From NCBI GenBank assembly GCA_947165505.1, contig CAMVAT010000024.1:1-43160 (forward strand): a stretch of DNA of 43,160 bases, given 5' to 3'. The notes under the pieces were generated by a model. It was given only the letters and a program-made list of their open reading frames with translations, did not search any database and had not been told where the DNA came from. Below are positions 8,891-16,582 of the stretch, one piece after another. The position numbers were made by a program, and so were the translations under genes. The stretch's first letter is position 1, and each line of letters begins with the position of its first letter. The DNA comes from an uncultured Prevotellaceae bacterium (GTDB lineage Bacteria; Bacteroidota; Bacteroidia; Bacteroidales; Bacteroidaceae).

Positions 8891-9114
8891 TGTAAGGGGA
8901 ATGCCCGCACGCAATTTATTGAAAATTAGAAGCGTTATGCTTTTCTTGTCACTGGAAATCTGGTAAATTTCAACAAGTAAACAAGAGATAGCATAGTGAT
9001 TCTCACGTTATTGGCGTGGGCTATGTTCACTATTACTCTTTTGTTTACGGGTTTTACCAGGACCTCCAGTGCGAGAGTAACGAGCAGACCACGCTATTTT
9101 GTTTTTTGTTGATT
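8891..9114 (+). promoter_or_regulatory. Structured 5' leader L1 with a conserved 20-nt motif
   Basis: The leader begins with a small hairpin (CGTG...CACG, enclosing GGG/CCC, 8889-8912). The motif ACTGGAAATCTGGTAAATTT lies at 8951-8970 and recurs in leader L2 at 15268-15287. It can be closed by TCTTGT (8944-8949) pairing with ACAAGA (8981-8986). Alternatively 8950-9070 can fold into one long hairpin: CACTGG with CCAGTG (9065-9070), CTGGTAAA with TTTACCAG (9053-9060), GTAAACAA with TTGTTTAC (9041-9048), ATAGTGA with TCACTAT (9027-9033), and CACG with CGTG (9015-9018). The two folds exclude each other, as in a regulatory RNA switch. No known riboswitch was recognised. Confidence 0.6.
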
Positions 9115-9477
9115 ATGGCAAGAGTAAACTTCAACACAAGAGACGAACTGGTATCTATCGATCTCGATTTGTTTGCAGCGGCGCAAGCCAGTGGCAGTTA
9201 CACGCGTATCCTCTACATCACCAAGAGGGAGTTTTTGATCACTGCTAATATTAGTAAGGTGGAAGAAGCCCTGAAGGGTTTTAATGGTCCGGAGTATAAG
9301 TTTCTGCGTTTAGGGCGCAGCGTCATCATCAACCATAAATATTTGATGCGCATCGAGCTCAACAAACAGCAACTCATCCTCTCCGACGGCGACCAGCACG
9401 ACCTTCGTGTGCGCATACCAAAACAGACCTTGCGTGTGTATAAAGATGCCGTGGCGCAGAGCGGCCATAAAATCTAA
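9115..9477 (+). CDS. LytTR-domain DNA-binding protein without receiver domain
   Basis: The product is 120 residues if started at ATG 9115 (MARVNFNTRDELV). The frame is open back to 9016, but that extension would run through the structured leader and gives no recognisable protein. It is essentially one LytTR domain: IDLDLFAAAQASGSYTRILY, then EEALKG...FLRLGRSVIINHKYLMRI, then a final strand LRVRIPKQTLRVYKD. LytTR domains bind DNA with a beta-fold. Most are fused to a CheY-like receiver; this one stands alone, so it may be controlled by protein partners or by its leader RNA. It is the first gene of a plus-strand run and is followed after 4 bases by an FHA gene, so it probably regulates this island (inference). 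Confidence 0.85.
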   Translation: MARVNFNTRDELVSIDLDLFAAAQASGSYTRILYITKREFLITANISKVEEALKGFNGPEYKFLRLGRSVIINHKYLMRIELNKQQLILSDGDQHDLRVRIPKQTLRVYKDAVAQSGHKI

Positions 9478-9481
9478 GGCT

Positions 9482-10129
9482 ATGAAAGAAGAAATCATTA
9501 TCGGAAAAGACGGTCAGCAACCCTTCAAGGTGACAGGCCGTCTCGTCAGTCGCAAGCATTGTAAGATAACCATCGAGGATGGCATGTGGGTGCTCACCGA
9601 CCTCGACTCGTCTAACGGCACTTTCATCCGCGATAAGAAGACCGGTCGTCTGTTGCCCGTCACAGAGCAGGTCATCGATCCGATGACATTCATCTGTCTG
9701 GCCGATGACACTCCTGAGGGTTGCACCTTTTATGCCGACAGTGTGTTCCATCCCGACAAGTACAGCGACATGTTTGCTTACATCAGCGATGTGGATGACC
9801 AATTCGACGAGGAGGAAAAGCGTCTTGAGAAGCGTGTGCGCCAGCAGAAGATTATTCTCTTCGTGCTCAATGCCGCGCTCATTGTAGCCAGTTTCCTGCC
9901 CATTTTCGACAAATGTCCTGATTTGCGGCTCAACCTGCTGCGTATCGTGCCCTTGGTCTCTACCGGCCTGACCGCCTTCTACGATGCCCAGACCAAGAAG
10001 AAGAAACTGGAGGAGCGCCGCAATCGTTTCCGTCACTGTCCGAACCCCGAGTGCAGCCACATCCTCAGGGTGAAAGACATCCATGCCGGGCAGTGCCCCA
10101 AGTGCAAGGCCTCTGTGTTCAACAAATAA
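9482..10129 (+). CDS. FHA domain - two-TM - zinc ribbon protein
   Basis: The product is 215 residues from ATG 9482, 4 bases after the LytTR stop. The N-terminal FHA domain is compact: GRLVSRKH (20-26) and LDSSNGTFI (41-49) carry the Arg, Ser, His and Asn residues used to bind phosphothreonine. An acidic, then charged, helix (105-121) follows. Two hydrophobic segments come next (about 123-142 and 151-167), then a basic stretch, then a C-terminal zinc ribbon with Cys186, Cys191, Cys205 and Cys208. FHA and zinc ribbon would both face the cytosol if the two TM segments form a hairpin. It would dock onto Thr-phosphorylated targets of the adjacent kinase. A second FHA/zinc ribbon protein at 17798 has the same parts in reverse order. 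Confidence 0.85.
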   Translation: MKEEIIIGKDGQQPFKVTGRLVSRKHCKITIEDGMWVLTDLDSSNGTFIRDKKTGRLLPVTEQVIDPMTFICLADDTPEGCTFYADSVFHPDKYSDMFAYISDVDDQFDEEEKRLEKRVRQQKIILFVLNAALIVASFLPIFDKCPDLRLNLLRIVPLVSTGLTAFYDAQTKKKKLEERRNRFRHCPNPECSHILRVKDIHAGQCPKCKASVFNK

Positions 10130-10166
10130 ACAACGCTCAACAATCATTATCATTATATAAACCATT

Positions 10167-12017
10167 ATGGCTGTTAACCCTAAGAAATATGAATATGTAT
10201 TGCCTGTAGGCACTGTGCTTGAGGGCGGCGAGCGCCCCTACACCATTGAGAGTGTGCTGGGGCAGGGCGGCTTTGGCATTACCTACAAAGTGAAGGGCAC
10301 TGTGCGTGTGGGCAACCTGCGCGTCGAAGCTTCGTTTGCCGTCAAGGAGCATTTTATGAAAGGACGTTGCCACCGTGCCGACGATGGCGTGACGGTGGAA
10401 TATTCCGAGGAGGCTGCCATGGATGTCGAAGACAGCATGAAAGACTTCATCGCTGAGGGAAACCTGCTGGCACGTATCTGTAAGGGTAATCCTAATGTGG
10501 TGAATGTGAACGAGGTGTTCGAGGGTAACAACACCGCTTACTACGTGATGGAATACCTCGACGGAGGCGACCTGCGCCACCTCATCCGCGACAATGGCGG
10601 AGGCATCACCGAGGAACAGGCCATGTCGATCATGCAGCCTATCGCCCAGGCTCTCGACTACCTGCACCAGAACAAACAGCTGCACATGGATGTGAAGCCC
10701 GAGAACATCGTCATCCGCAGCGGCATCGATGGCAATGCCGACATGCCGGTGCTCATCGACTTCGGCGTGTCGCTCCATTTCGACTCTAAGGGCAACTTGA
10801 CCACCACCCATCCCATGATAGGTGTGTCAAAAGGCTATTCTCCCATCGAGCAGCACTCCATGGTGAAGAAGTTCGAGCCCACGCTCGATGTCTATGCCTT
10901 TGCCGCCACCTGGTTTTACCTGCTTACCGGTCACGACCCCGTCGATGCTTTCGACATCACACCCACTTATATCGACAACTCGCTGCCCGCCGATATTAAG
11001 AAACAGACGCGCGAGGCCCTGAAGGCGGGCTTGCGTAAGGAAAAGACCGAGCGTGCCCAAAGCATCGCCGCCTTTCTCAAGGGCTTCGAGGCCCGCTACA
11101 CACTGCCCGTGGGCTACGTGCTGCCCAGCCCCAACACTACCTACCGCATCGTGAGCGTGGGCAAGACGGCCGACAACAGCATCCAGTACAGCGCACGCCT
11201 CTTCTCTAACGACAGTCGCGACGGCGAAGGTGATGCTGGTGCCACGCAGACATTCTCATACACCATCTACGAGTGCTACTCGAAAGACGTGTTCACCCGC
11301 GGCGACGACGAGGCGGTGGTGCTGAAGAAAGGGCGTCAGAAAGAGGAACTACTCGGCGGTTTCCTCGAGAAGGCCAAGGAGCGGTGCGGACTTTCACAGA
11401 TAGGCGAGAGCAACATCGACGAAGACTTGGTCAACTGCGAGCTCTTTGAGGCCAACGGCACCTATTATGTGGCGGTGAAGCGCGGATACCGTCTGCCCAC
11501 AGAAAAAAAACGGGTGGGTCAGGACGTGCGCAAAAACTTCTGGAAGATAGGCTTGGGCGTGTCGTTTGTGCTGGTCGCCATCGTGCTCGCGCTGCTGCTC
11601 TCCAAGCGCGGCGGGTCGAGCAGCCAGCCTGTGCCGGCAGAAGTTGCCCAAACGGATAGCGCAGAGACAGAGATAGAGGTGGTGCCGGCAGAAGAAGAGG
11701 AGGTGATAACCTCAAAAGAGGACGTGAAAGAAGAAGAGAAGCCCGAGGCTGACAAGCCAGTGGTAGCCACCCCCGTGAAATGTCAGGTGTGCGGAAAAGT
11801 CAATTGCACTACCAAGCATAAGAGATGCGCTTATTGCGGCAAGTGGGACTGCACGGTCAACCACAATAAATGCTCGGTGTGTGGCAAGGACAACTGCAAT
11901 CCATCCAAGCACAAGAAGTGCCCCACGTGCGGCAAGTGGGATTGCACCAAGACGCATGTCAAATGTGCTGTGTGCGGAAAGATGGATTGTACCAATCCGT
12001 TGCATAAAGATTTCTAA
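10167..12017 (+). CDS. Membrane Ser/Thr kinase with pseudo-N-lobe and C-terminal Cys/His repeat array
   Basis: The product has 616 residues. The kinase domain covers about 20-305: glycine loop LGQGGFG (31-37), Lys60 in FAVKE, catalytic HMDVKPEN (Asp175, Asn180), DFG at 198-200 and activation segment GYSPIEQ (223-229). All catalytic residues are present, with HMD in place of HRD. Residues 311-440 look like a second, degenerate copy of the N-lobe (YTLPVGYVL..., then YTIYE where FAVKE stood), without the Lys and the glycine loop. A TM helix lies at about 459-479, with basic residues before it and an acidic linker after it, so the C-terminus should be periplasmic. It carries five tandem C-x2-C-G-K-x2-C-x3/4-H units (539-613). 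Neighbouring FHA and PP2C genes fit a phospho-signalling role. Confidence 0.88.
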   Translation: MAVNPKKYEYVLPVGTVLEGGERPYTIESVLGQGGFGITYKVKGTVRVGNLRVEASFAVKEHFMKGRCHRADDGVTVEYSEEAAMDVEDSMKDFIAEGNLLARICKGNPNVVNVNEVFEGNNTAYYVMEYLDGGDLRHLIRDNGGGITEEQAMSIMQPIAQALDYLHQNKQLHMDVKPENIVIRSGIDGNADMPVLIDFGVSLHFDSKGNLTTTHPMIGVSKGYSPIEQHSMVKKFEPTLDVYAFAATWFYLLTGHDPVDAFDITPTYIDNSLPADIKKQTREALKAGLRKEKTERAQSIAAFLKGFEARYTLPVGYVLPSPNTTYRIVSVGKTADNSIQYSARLFSNDSRDGEGDAGATQTFSYTIYECYSKDVFTRGDDEAVVLKKGRQKEELLGGFLEKAKERCGLSQIGESNIDEDLVNCELFEANGTYYVAVKRGYRLPTEKKRVGQDVRKNFWKIGLGVSFVLVAIVLALLLSKRGGSSSQPVPAEVAQTDSAETEIEVVPAEEEEVITSKEDVKEEEKPEADKPVVATPVKCQVCGKVNCTTKHKRCAYCGKWDCTVNHNKCSVCGKDNCNPSKHKKCPTCGKWDCTKTHVKCAVCGKMDCTNPLHKDF

Positions 12018-12055
12018 TCATTTTCATAGAGTTCATCCCGACAAACAAGAATAGT

Positions 12056-13723
12056 ATGAATCGTAAGTTGATAGGGGTCGTGTTGGCTTTATGTATGGCC
12101 TGTGCAGGCCTGTATGCGCAAAATGACCCTGCTACGGAGAAAACGGCAGAAGAGACATTGAAGCAAGCAAAGGCAGAGATCCAGTCGAGACGCTTTGAGG
12201 AGGCCTGGCGATGGCTTTTTGCCCTCAAGGTCACTTTCGGCCAGACAAGAGTGGTGAAGGAAGCGAATATCAATGTGCTGATGAGCCAGTGCGTGGAGCC
12301 GCTGCGCAACGGAACGAGCGCTTCGATGGAGTTCTCGTGCTGGCGTATCAAGTTCTCGATGCAAAACCTGAGCAAGGGCAAAATCCGTATCAGCGATGAT
12401 GGCACAGACATGCATGCCTACGAGAAAGAGGTGGGCAACTGCATCCTTGGCGGAGAGGAATTGACCGAAGCCCTCTACAATGCCTTTGTCAATGGTCGCA
12501 TCGATCGTGAAAAGACATCCGTCAAGTTGCTCTCCGAAAAGGAATGCAAGACTTTCATCGACGCACTGAATGCCAAGACGGGTCTCGACTTCCGCCTGCC
12601 CACGGTAGAAGAATGGGTTCTGGCCTCGGCCACGCTCAAGGACTTTGAACTGACCGAGTGGTGCGAAGACAAAGACGGCGCCATCGTGGGCTACCGCAAG
12701 ACGGCGCAGGGCAGGGTAGAGCGCGTGAACGACAAGGACGACGGCTCGTGCACGCTGCGTCTGGCCATGGGGCCGAAAGCCGACGTGGTGGCCTTGGTCA
12801 ACTACAACGAAGAGGCGCAGAAACTGTACGAAGAGGGTGTGGCAGCCTTCAACAAGAAACTGGTGCAGGAAGCCTACGACCGTTTCTCACGCCTGCTCAA
12901 CGAACCCCTCTTTGCCCAGACCGAATACATCACCGCACACCCTGTGGCCGAGTGGTGCACCAAGTGCATAGACAAACTGAAGAGCAACGAAGTGTCGAAG
13001 CTCACCATCCTGGTCAAGGGCATACCTCTGACCTTGGTCAGCGTCAAGGGCGGCACGTTTAAGATGGGAGCCTCACGTGCCAAAGACGTGACGGCACTGC
13101 CCGATGAGATGCCTGTACACGATGTGACCCTCTCCAACTTTTGCATCAGCGATACCGAGGTGACACAACGGCTGTGGAAACTGGTGATGGACGGCAAAAA
13201 CCCCTCGCGCAACAAAAACGATGATAAACCCGTGGAGAACGTGTCGTGGGATGACTGCAAGGAGTTCATCGCGCGCCTGAATGCCTTGACGGGGCTGAAG
13301 TTCCGCCTGCCTACTGAGGCCGAGTGGGAATATGCCGCCCGAGGCGGCGTGAACTATGTGGCGCGTGGTGAGGATCCCAACTCCAAGGAGAAATACTTCC
13401 GTTTTGCGGGCAGTATCGACCTCAACTCCGTGGGATGGCATGCCGGCAACTCCTCGGGCTCGCATCCGGTGAAGGCCGCCAATAAGGCCAACGAACTGCA
13501 TATCTACGACATGAGCGGCAATGTGGCTGAATGGTGCAATGATTACTACGGCAAATATCCCGAGCAGACCGTGACCGACCCGCGTGGGCCTGAATTTGGC
13601 ACTTTCCGCGTGGCGCGTGGCGGCGGCTGGTACAACGATGCGCAAGGGTGCCGTGTCACCTATCGCGACAAGTACCGCCCCACACAAGCTGTGCCTTGGG
13701 TAGGATTCCGACTGGCCATGTAG
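12056..13723 (+). CDS. Secreted double SUMF1/FGE-sulfatase-fold protein
   Basis: The product has 555 residues with a signal peptide ending LYAQ (22). The C-terminal half (about 320-555) is a full SUMF1-type domain: GGTFKMGAS, TEVTQRLWKLVM, FRLPTEAEWEYAARGG, DMSGNVAEWCNDYYG, RVARGGGWYNDAQGCRVTYRDKYRP and GFRLAM. The first of the two catalytic cysteines of true formylglycine-generating enzymes is replaced in GGGWYND, so it is probably not a sulfatase activator but a structural or binding member. Residues about 85-240 look like a degenerate duplicate (LTEALYNAFVNG, FIDALNAKTGLDFRLPTVEEW, TEWCEDKDGAIVGYR, LRLAMGP). A helical linker (245-310) joins them. It is 38 bases behind the kinase gene, so it is a likely operon member working in the periplasm. 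Confidence 0.85.
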   Translation: MNRKLIGVVLALCMACAGLYAQNDPATEKTAEETLKQAKAEIQSRRFEEAWRWLFALKVTFGQTRVVKEANINVLMSQCVEPLRNGTSASMEFSCWRIKFSMQNLSKGKIRISDDGTDMHAYEKEVGNCILGGEELTEALYNAFVNGRIDREKTSVKLLSEKECKTFIDALNAKTGLDFRLPTVEEWVLASATLKDFELTEWCEDKDGAIVGYRKTAQGRVERVNDKDDGSCTLRLAMGPKADVVALVNYNEEAQKLYEEGVAAFNKKLVQEAYDRFSRLLNEPLFAQTEYITAHPVAEWCTKCIDKLKSNEVSKLTILVKGIPLTLVSVKGGTFKMGASRAKDVTALPDEMPVHDVTLSNFCISDTEVTQRLWKLVMDGKNPSRNKNDDKPVENVSWDDCKEFIARLNALTGLKFRLPTEAEWEYAARGGVNYVARGEDPNSKEKYFRFAGSIDLNSVGWHAGNSSGSHPVKAANKANELHIYDMSGNVAEWCNDYYGKYPEQTVTDPRGPEFGTFRVARGGGWYNDAQGCRVTYRDKYRPTQAVPWVGFRLAM

Positions 13724-13761
13724 CCGATTTAGGCCATCAAAAAACAGACAATCAAAAAACA

Positions 13762-13798
13762 AAAAAAGGAACGGGTTTTTCTCCTGTTCCTTTTTTTG
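13762..13798. terminator. Bidirectional terminator between the SUMF1-fold gene and the MORN-like gene
   Basis: A 15-bp stem (13762-13776 with 13784-13798, one G-U pair) with a 7-base loop starts with seven A and ends with seven T. It can therefore stop transcripts from both sides, as expected between convergent genes. Confidence 0.88.
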
Positions 13799-13877
13799 TT
13801 GACCGACACATTCAGTTTCGGGATTATCGTCTTGTGGCGTGTAAGCGTTCCATCCTTGTGAGAGGGAAAAGAACGCT

Positions 13878-15122
13878 TTATTTTTTATTAAACTGGAATT
13901 CGTAAGGATAGTCGATGCCGTCGATGACGATGTGGATGTGCAGGTTTTCCACTTTCTTGTCGTCGGAGAACAGATAGCCGAAAATCTTCTCGCCAGGTTG
14001 TACTGTCGTGCGTTTCAGGTAGTTGATGAATTTCACCTCGCTCTCGCCCTTGCGCAGGCGGTTCTCGCCGCTCAGCTTTTTCATGCTGATTACCTCATGT
14101 TGAAATTCCCTCACGGTCATAGTCTTGTTCGTCACCGAGAAGATGTTTTCCAGGTCATTCACTTTCATCATAATCGTTCTGAATTCATAGGCCTGATCAT
14201 TCTTTCTCGTTATCTTTTTGTATTTCTTTTCAAACTCCTCTTCGTTCAAGATTTCAAAGGGGCGTTCGCGGTCTTTCTTGATGGTGTAGATGCGCACATT
14301 CTCTGGGTTCAAGTCCACCTTTTCCATACTCTTGTTGATAATGTAAACACCTATTAGGCGGCTGTCAACCTCTTTCATGATGGTATTGCATACGCCGATG
14401 ATGATGCCGTTTTTGTTGTAGTACTGCCAGGCGATGCCGTTGGAGTATTCCGATTTGGCCTCGTCCTTAACGGGCGTTTCCAGCTGCAGACGGTCAGAAT
14501 AGAGGTCGTATTTCGAGTAGTTGCCGTCGATATCCATCTTCACATAGTATCCCTCTTCGGTGTCGGCCAGATACGGTGTCAGGCGGCATGTCTTGCCGTC
14601 GTCGGTTTCAAACTGAGCTAACAGGCCGTTTTTCATGCCGTCGATAATCTCGATATGCTCTTTGATGATACCCTCCTTGTTCATGTCGTTCACGGGTTCC
14701 TTACTGTCATAGAACTTGGTGCATTCTCCGTCGATGCGGCCGTTGCGGTAATTGACTTTTTCCATCACGTGCCCCGTCTCGTAGTACGACACCACCTCAC
14801 CCTCGAACTGGCTGTCCTTGTCGTCGTTCTTTCCTAATGAGATAAACTGTCCCTCGCTGTGCAGTTTGCCCGATTTATAATAGGTGTGAAACAGATGCGG
14901 CAGGGCAGGGTTGGCCGGGTAGTATGCCGAACGGTAGTAGGTGGCGAACTCAGGTGTGTCAATCACCTTCCAGTCTTTGGTGTAGTAGATGGTGTCCGTA
15001 CGGCTTTCACCAGCCGTTGTGCCGCTGCTGTAGGCCATGGTGGTGATGGTCTCCTGACCCACGGCACTCATGCTGGTCAAGCAGAAGGCCAGCGATAAGA
15101 AAAGTGAACTTTTGTGTTTCAT
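13878..15122 (-). CDS. Secreted MORN-2-repeat-like protein
   Basis: The product has 414 residues with a signal peptide (about 1-22, ending VGQ). Residues about 78-170 contain MORN_2-type elements, short beta-hairpins of the form YY-(K/E)-(S/T)-G-(K/H)-x: HTYYKSGKLHSEGQF, EGEVVSYYETGHVMEKVNYRNGRIDGECTKFYD and IDGMKNGLLAQFE. The C-terminal half is not recognised; it contains charged segments and ends in a beta-rich region, HIHIVIDGIDYPYEFQF. MORN_2 repeats occur in surface and toxin-linked proteins; no activity is proposed here. The gene is more AT-rich than the adjacent kinase genes. It has its own promoter and a 230-nt leader that shares a motif with the LytTR leader. Confidence 0.75.
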   Translation of the reverse strand: MKHKSSLFLSLAFCLTSMSAVGQETITTMAYSSGTTAGESRTDTIYYTKDWKVIDTPEFATYYRSAYYPANPALPHLFHTYYKSGKLHSEGQFISLGKNDDKDSQFEGEVVSYYETGHVMEKVNYRNGRIDGECTKFYDSKEPVNDMNKEGIIKEHIEIIDGMKNGLLAQFETDDGKTCRLTPYLADTEEGYYVKMDIDGNYSKYDLYSDRLQLETPVKDEAKSEYSNGIAWQYYNKNGIIIGVCNTIMKEVDSRLIGVYIINKSMEKVDLNPENVRIYTIKKDRERPFEILNEEEFEKKYKKITRKNDQAYEFRTIMMKVNDLENIFSVTNKTMTVREFQHEVISMKKLSGENRLRKGESEVKFINYLKRTTVQPGEKIFGYLFSDDKKVENLHIHIVIDGIDYPYEFQFNKK

Positions 15123-15350
15123 TGCTGATGTTTGTTTTTATAGTGTTTGACAAATAGCATATCAAGAAGCAGATGTACAATCGTCTGCTTCTCTTCCCTT
15201 CGTGTGTTGGCGCGGGAGCTTGTTTGTATGTGTGATTTCAGCCTGCCCGAACCCTTTGCTTACTTAGAAATTTACCAGGTTTCCAGTAGTAGTGTCCGGG
15301 CTGCCGCGGCCATGTGTTGACATTTTAGATGAAATGCCGACCACATGAGC
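15123..15350 (-). promoter_or_regulatory. Structured 5' leader L2 with the conserved 20-nt motif
   Basis: On the minus strand the leader starts about 7 bases after the -7 element and runs about 228 nt to the ATG at 15122. The motif ACTGGAAACCTGGTAAATTT lies at 15287-15268, 70 nt after the -7 element; in L1 the distance is 66 nt. The motif is enclosed by GCCCGGAC (15301-15294) pairing with GTTCGGGC (15252-15245), one G-U pair. Upstream, CATGTG and CACATG close another nested hairpin. A 9-bp hairpin (15165-15173 with 15184-15192) lies close to the start codon. No known family was recognised. Confidence 0.6.
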
Positions 15351-15357
15351 GACACTG

Positions 15358-15365
15358 CAAAAGTA
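15358..15365 (-). promoter_or_regulatory. -7 promoter element for the MORN-like gene
   Basis: TACTTTTG on the minus strand matches TAnnTTTG and is followed by CAGT, as in the LytTR promoter. A CTTG 18 bases upstream is a fair -33 candidate. Confidence 0.6.
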
Positions 15366-15612
15366 CGAACTTTTTTTTAAATACAAGGCACTCGTCTCTT
15401 TTTTTTATCATTTTGCCTATAAATCATGCCACTTTTCAAGTCGTTGTGTCGTTGGCCATGAGAATGGCAACCAAATGTATAAGCGGTGTATATATGCCGA
15501 CGATAAACTCAGTTTTCTTGATTCGTGTGCCAAACCCGCCAATTCGTGTGCCAAACCCCGTGGTTTCGTAAAAAATCGCTGGAGCCACCCCCTGCTCTTG
15601 CTGCCGTTTTGC

Positions 15613-15620
15613 TAATTTTG
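15613..15620 (+). promoter_or_regulatory. -7 promoter element for the caspase-like gene
   Basis: TAATTTTG matches TAnnTTTG, 25 bases before the ATG at 15646. No -33 element at the right spacing was seen. The stretch 15366-15612 between the two divergent promoters holds no recognisable gene. Confidence 0.5.
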
Positions 15621-15645
15621 CCTATTCATTAAAACCTATCAACAC

Positions 15646-16446
15646 ATGAAAAAAGTATTTATCCTGTCGCTACTCGCGATATGCCTTGCCACCCAAGTGA
15701 TGGCACAGAAAACGTATGTATTGCTCACCGCAGTGTCTAAGTATTCTAATACGGAAGATTTTACGCCTGATCAAAACGATTTGCGTAATTCAACCACTGA
15801 TGCCAAAGAATTGAAGAAAGTATTCGACAAACAAAAGAACACTACGGTGGCATTGCTGACCGGAGATAATGCCAACAAAGAAAATATCGTACAGAAAATA
15901 ACCGCTATTCTGGAATTGGCGAAACCCGAAGACAAAATCATTTTCTACTTCTCAGGCCATGGTGTCACGGAAGGAACATATGATGGAGTAGTGGCCGAGA
16001 AACCCTCCATTGTAATCAAAAATGGAGAAAAAATAGATTTCCTGTCGTACGACGATTTATACTTTTTGTTTTCGAAGGCTAAGACCAAAAATGTGGTTGT
16101 GCTGATTGATGCTTGTCTCTCTGGAAATGTGAAGTTTGCCTATGACAGGATGCGGGAGGCACCTGGGGTTAAACCTTTGTTTATCACGTCATCACGAGCC
16201 GATGAAACCTCGTTAGATAATAGATTTTTGGGTAACGGACTCTTCACAAAGTCATTGCTGAAAGCATTGAGGGGCAAGGCCGATGCCGACCACAACAAAC
16301 AACTCACCGTGGAAGAGGTCTTTAAATATACATATAATGATGTAGTGAAGCACATGAGTATGAGGTCTGAGTTTTTAGGCAAAGAGCAGCATCCTATGCT
16401 CATCGGTCCGGGTTCACTGCATAAGCTGGTACTCACCAAGTGGTAA
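15646..16446 (+). CDS. Secreted caspase-like peptidase (family C14)
   Basis: The product has 266 residues with a signal peptide ending QVMAQ (21). The caspase fold is complete and compact: TYVLLTAVSKY on the first strand, KIIFYFSGHGV with catalytic His105, and NVVVLIDACLSGN with catalytic Cys157. Then LFITSSRADETS and GNGLFTKSLLKALRGKADADHNKQLTVEEVF follow, typical of bacterial C14 proteins with the usual region after the small-subunit strand. The family cleaves after basic or acidic residues in proteins; the preference here cannot be read. Export would put it in the periplasm or outside. Its codons are clearly AT-richer than the kinase and phosphatase genes around it, which suggests separate acquisition. 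It has its own promoter between a MORN-like gene and an acidic membrane protein gene. Confidence 0.9.
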   Translation: MKKVFILSLLAICLATQVMAQKTYVLLTAVSKYSNTEDFTPDQNDLRNSTTDAKELKKVFDKQKNTTVALLTGDNANKENIVQKITAILELAKPEDKIIFYFSGHGVTEGTYDGVVAEKPSIVIKNGEKIDFLSYDDLYFLFSKAKTKNVVVLIDACLSGNVKFAYDRMREAPGVKPLFITSSRADETSLDNRFLGNGLFTKSLLKALRGKADADHNKQLTVEEVFKYTYNDVVKHMSMRSEFLGKEQHPMLIGPGSLHKLVLTKW

Positions 16447-16517
16447 GGCGACTCATTGGCAGGGAGGGTGATTTCGTGTGGTAAAACCGCATGTTTCGTG
16501 AAGGATGACTTAAAAAA

Positions 16518-16550
16518 CTTGCAAAACACCCCTTTTCACCCTTATCTTTG
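16518..16550 (+). promoter_or_regulatory. Promoter of the acidic protein-FHA-PP2C operon
   Basis: CTTG (16518-16521) and TATCTTTG (16543-16550) are 21 bases apart, close to the Bacteroidetes consensus. The ATG at 16583 follows 32 bases later. Confidence 0.6.
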
Positions 16551-16582
16551 CAGTGTAATTATTAACCAAAACACTTCAAATT

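Noticed and set aside
8627..8914. N-terminal extension of the SusC-like protein (start at 8914)
   Set aside because: The start at 8626 gives a clear signal peptide and a TAnnTTTG element lies just upstream; the extension has no signal and reads through the promoter.
9016..9114. Longer start for the LytTR protein
   Set aside because: The extra 33 residues are coded by the structured leader and fit no domain.
15329..15571. 80-codon open frame between the divergent promoters
   Set aside because: It overlaps the MORN-like promoter, shows no domain and ends in duplicated 'RVPNP' low-complexity sequence.
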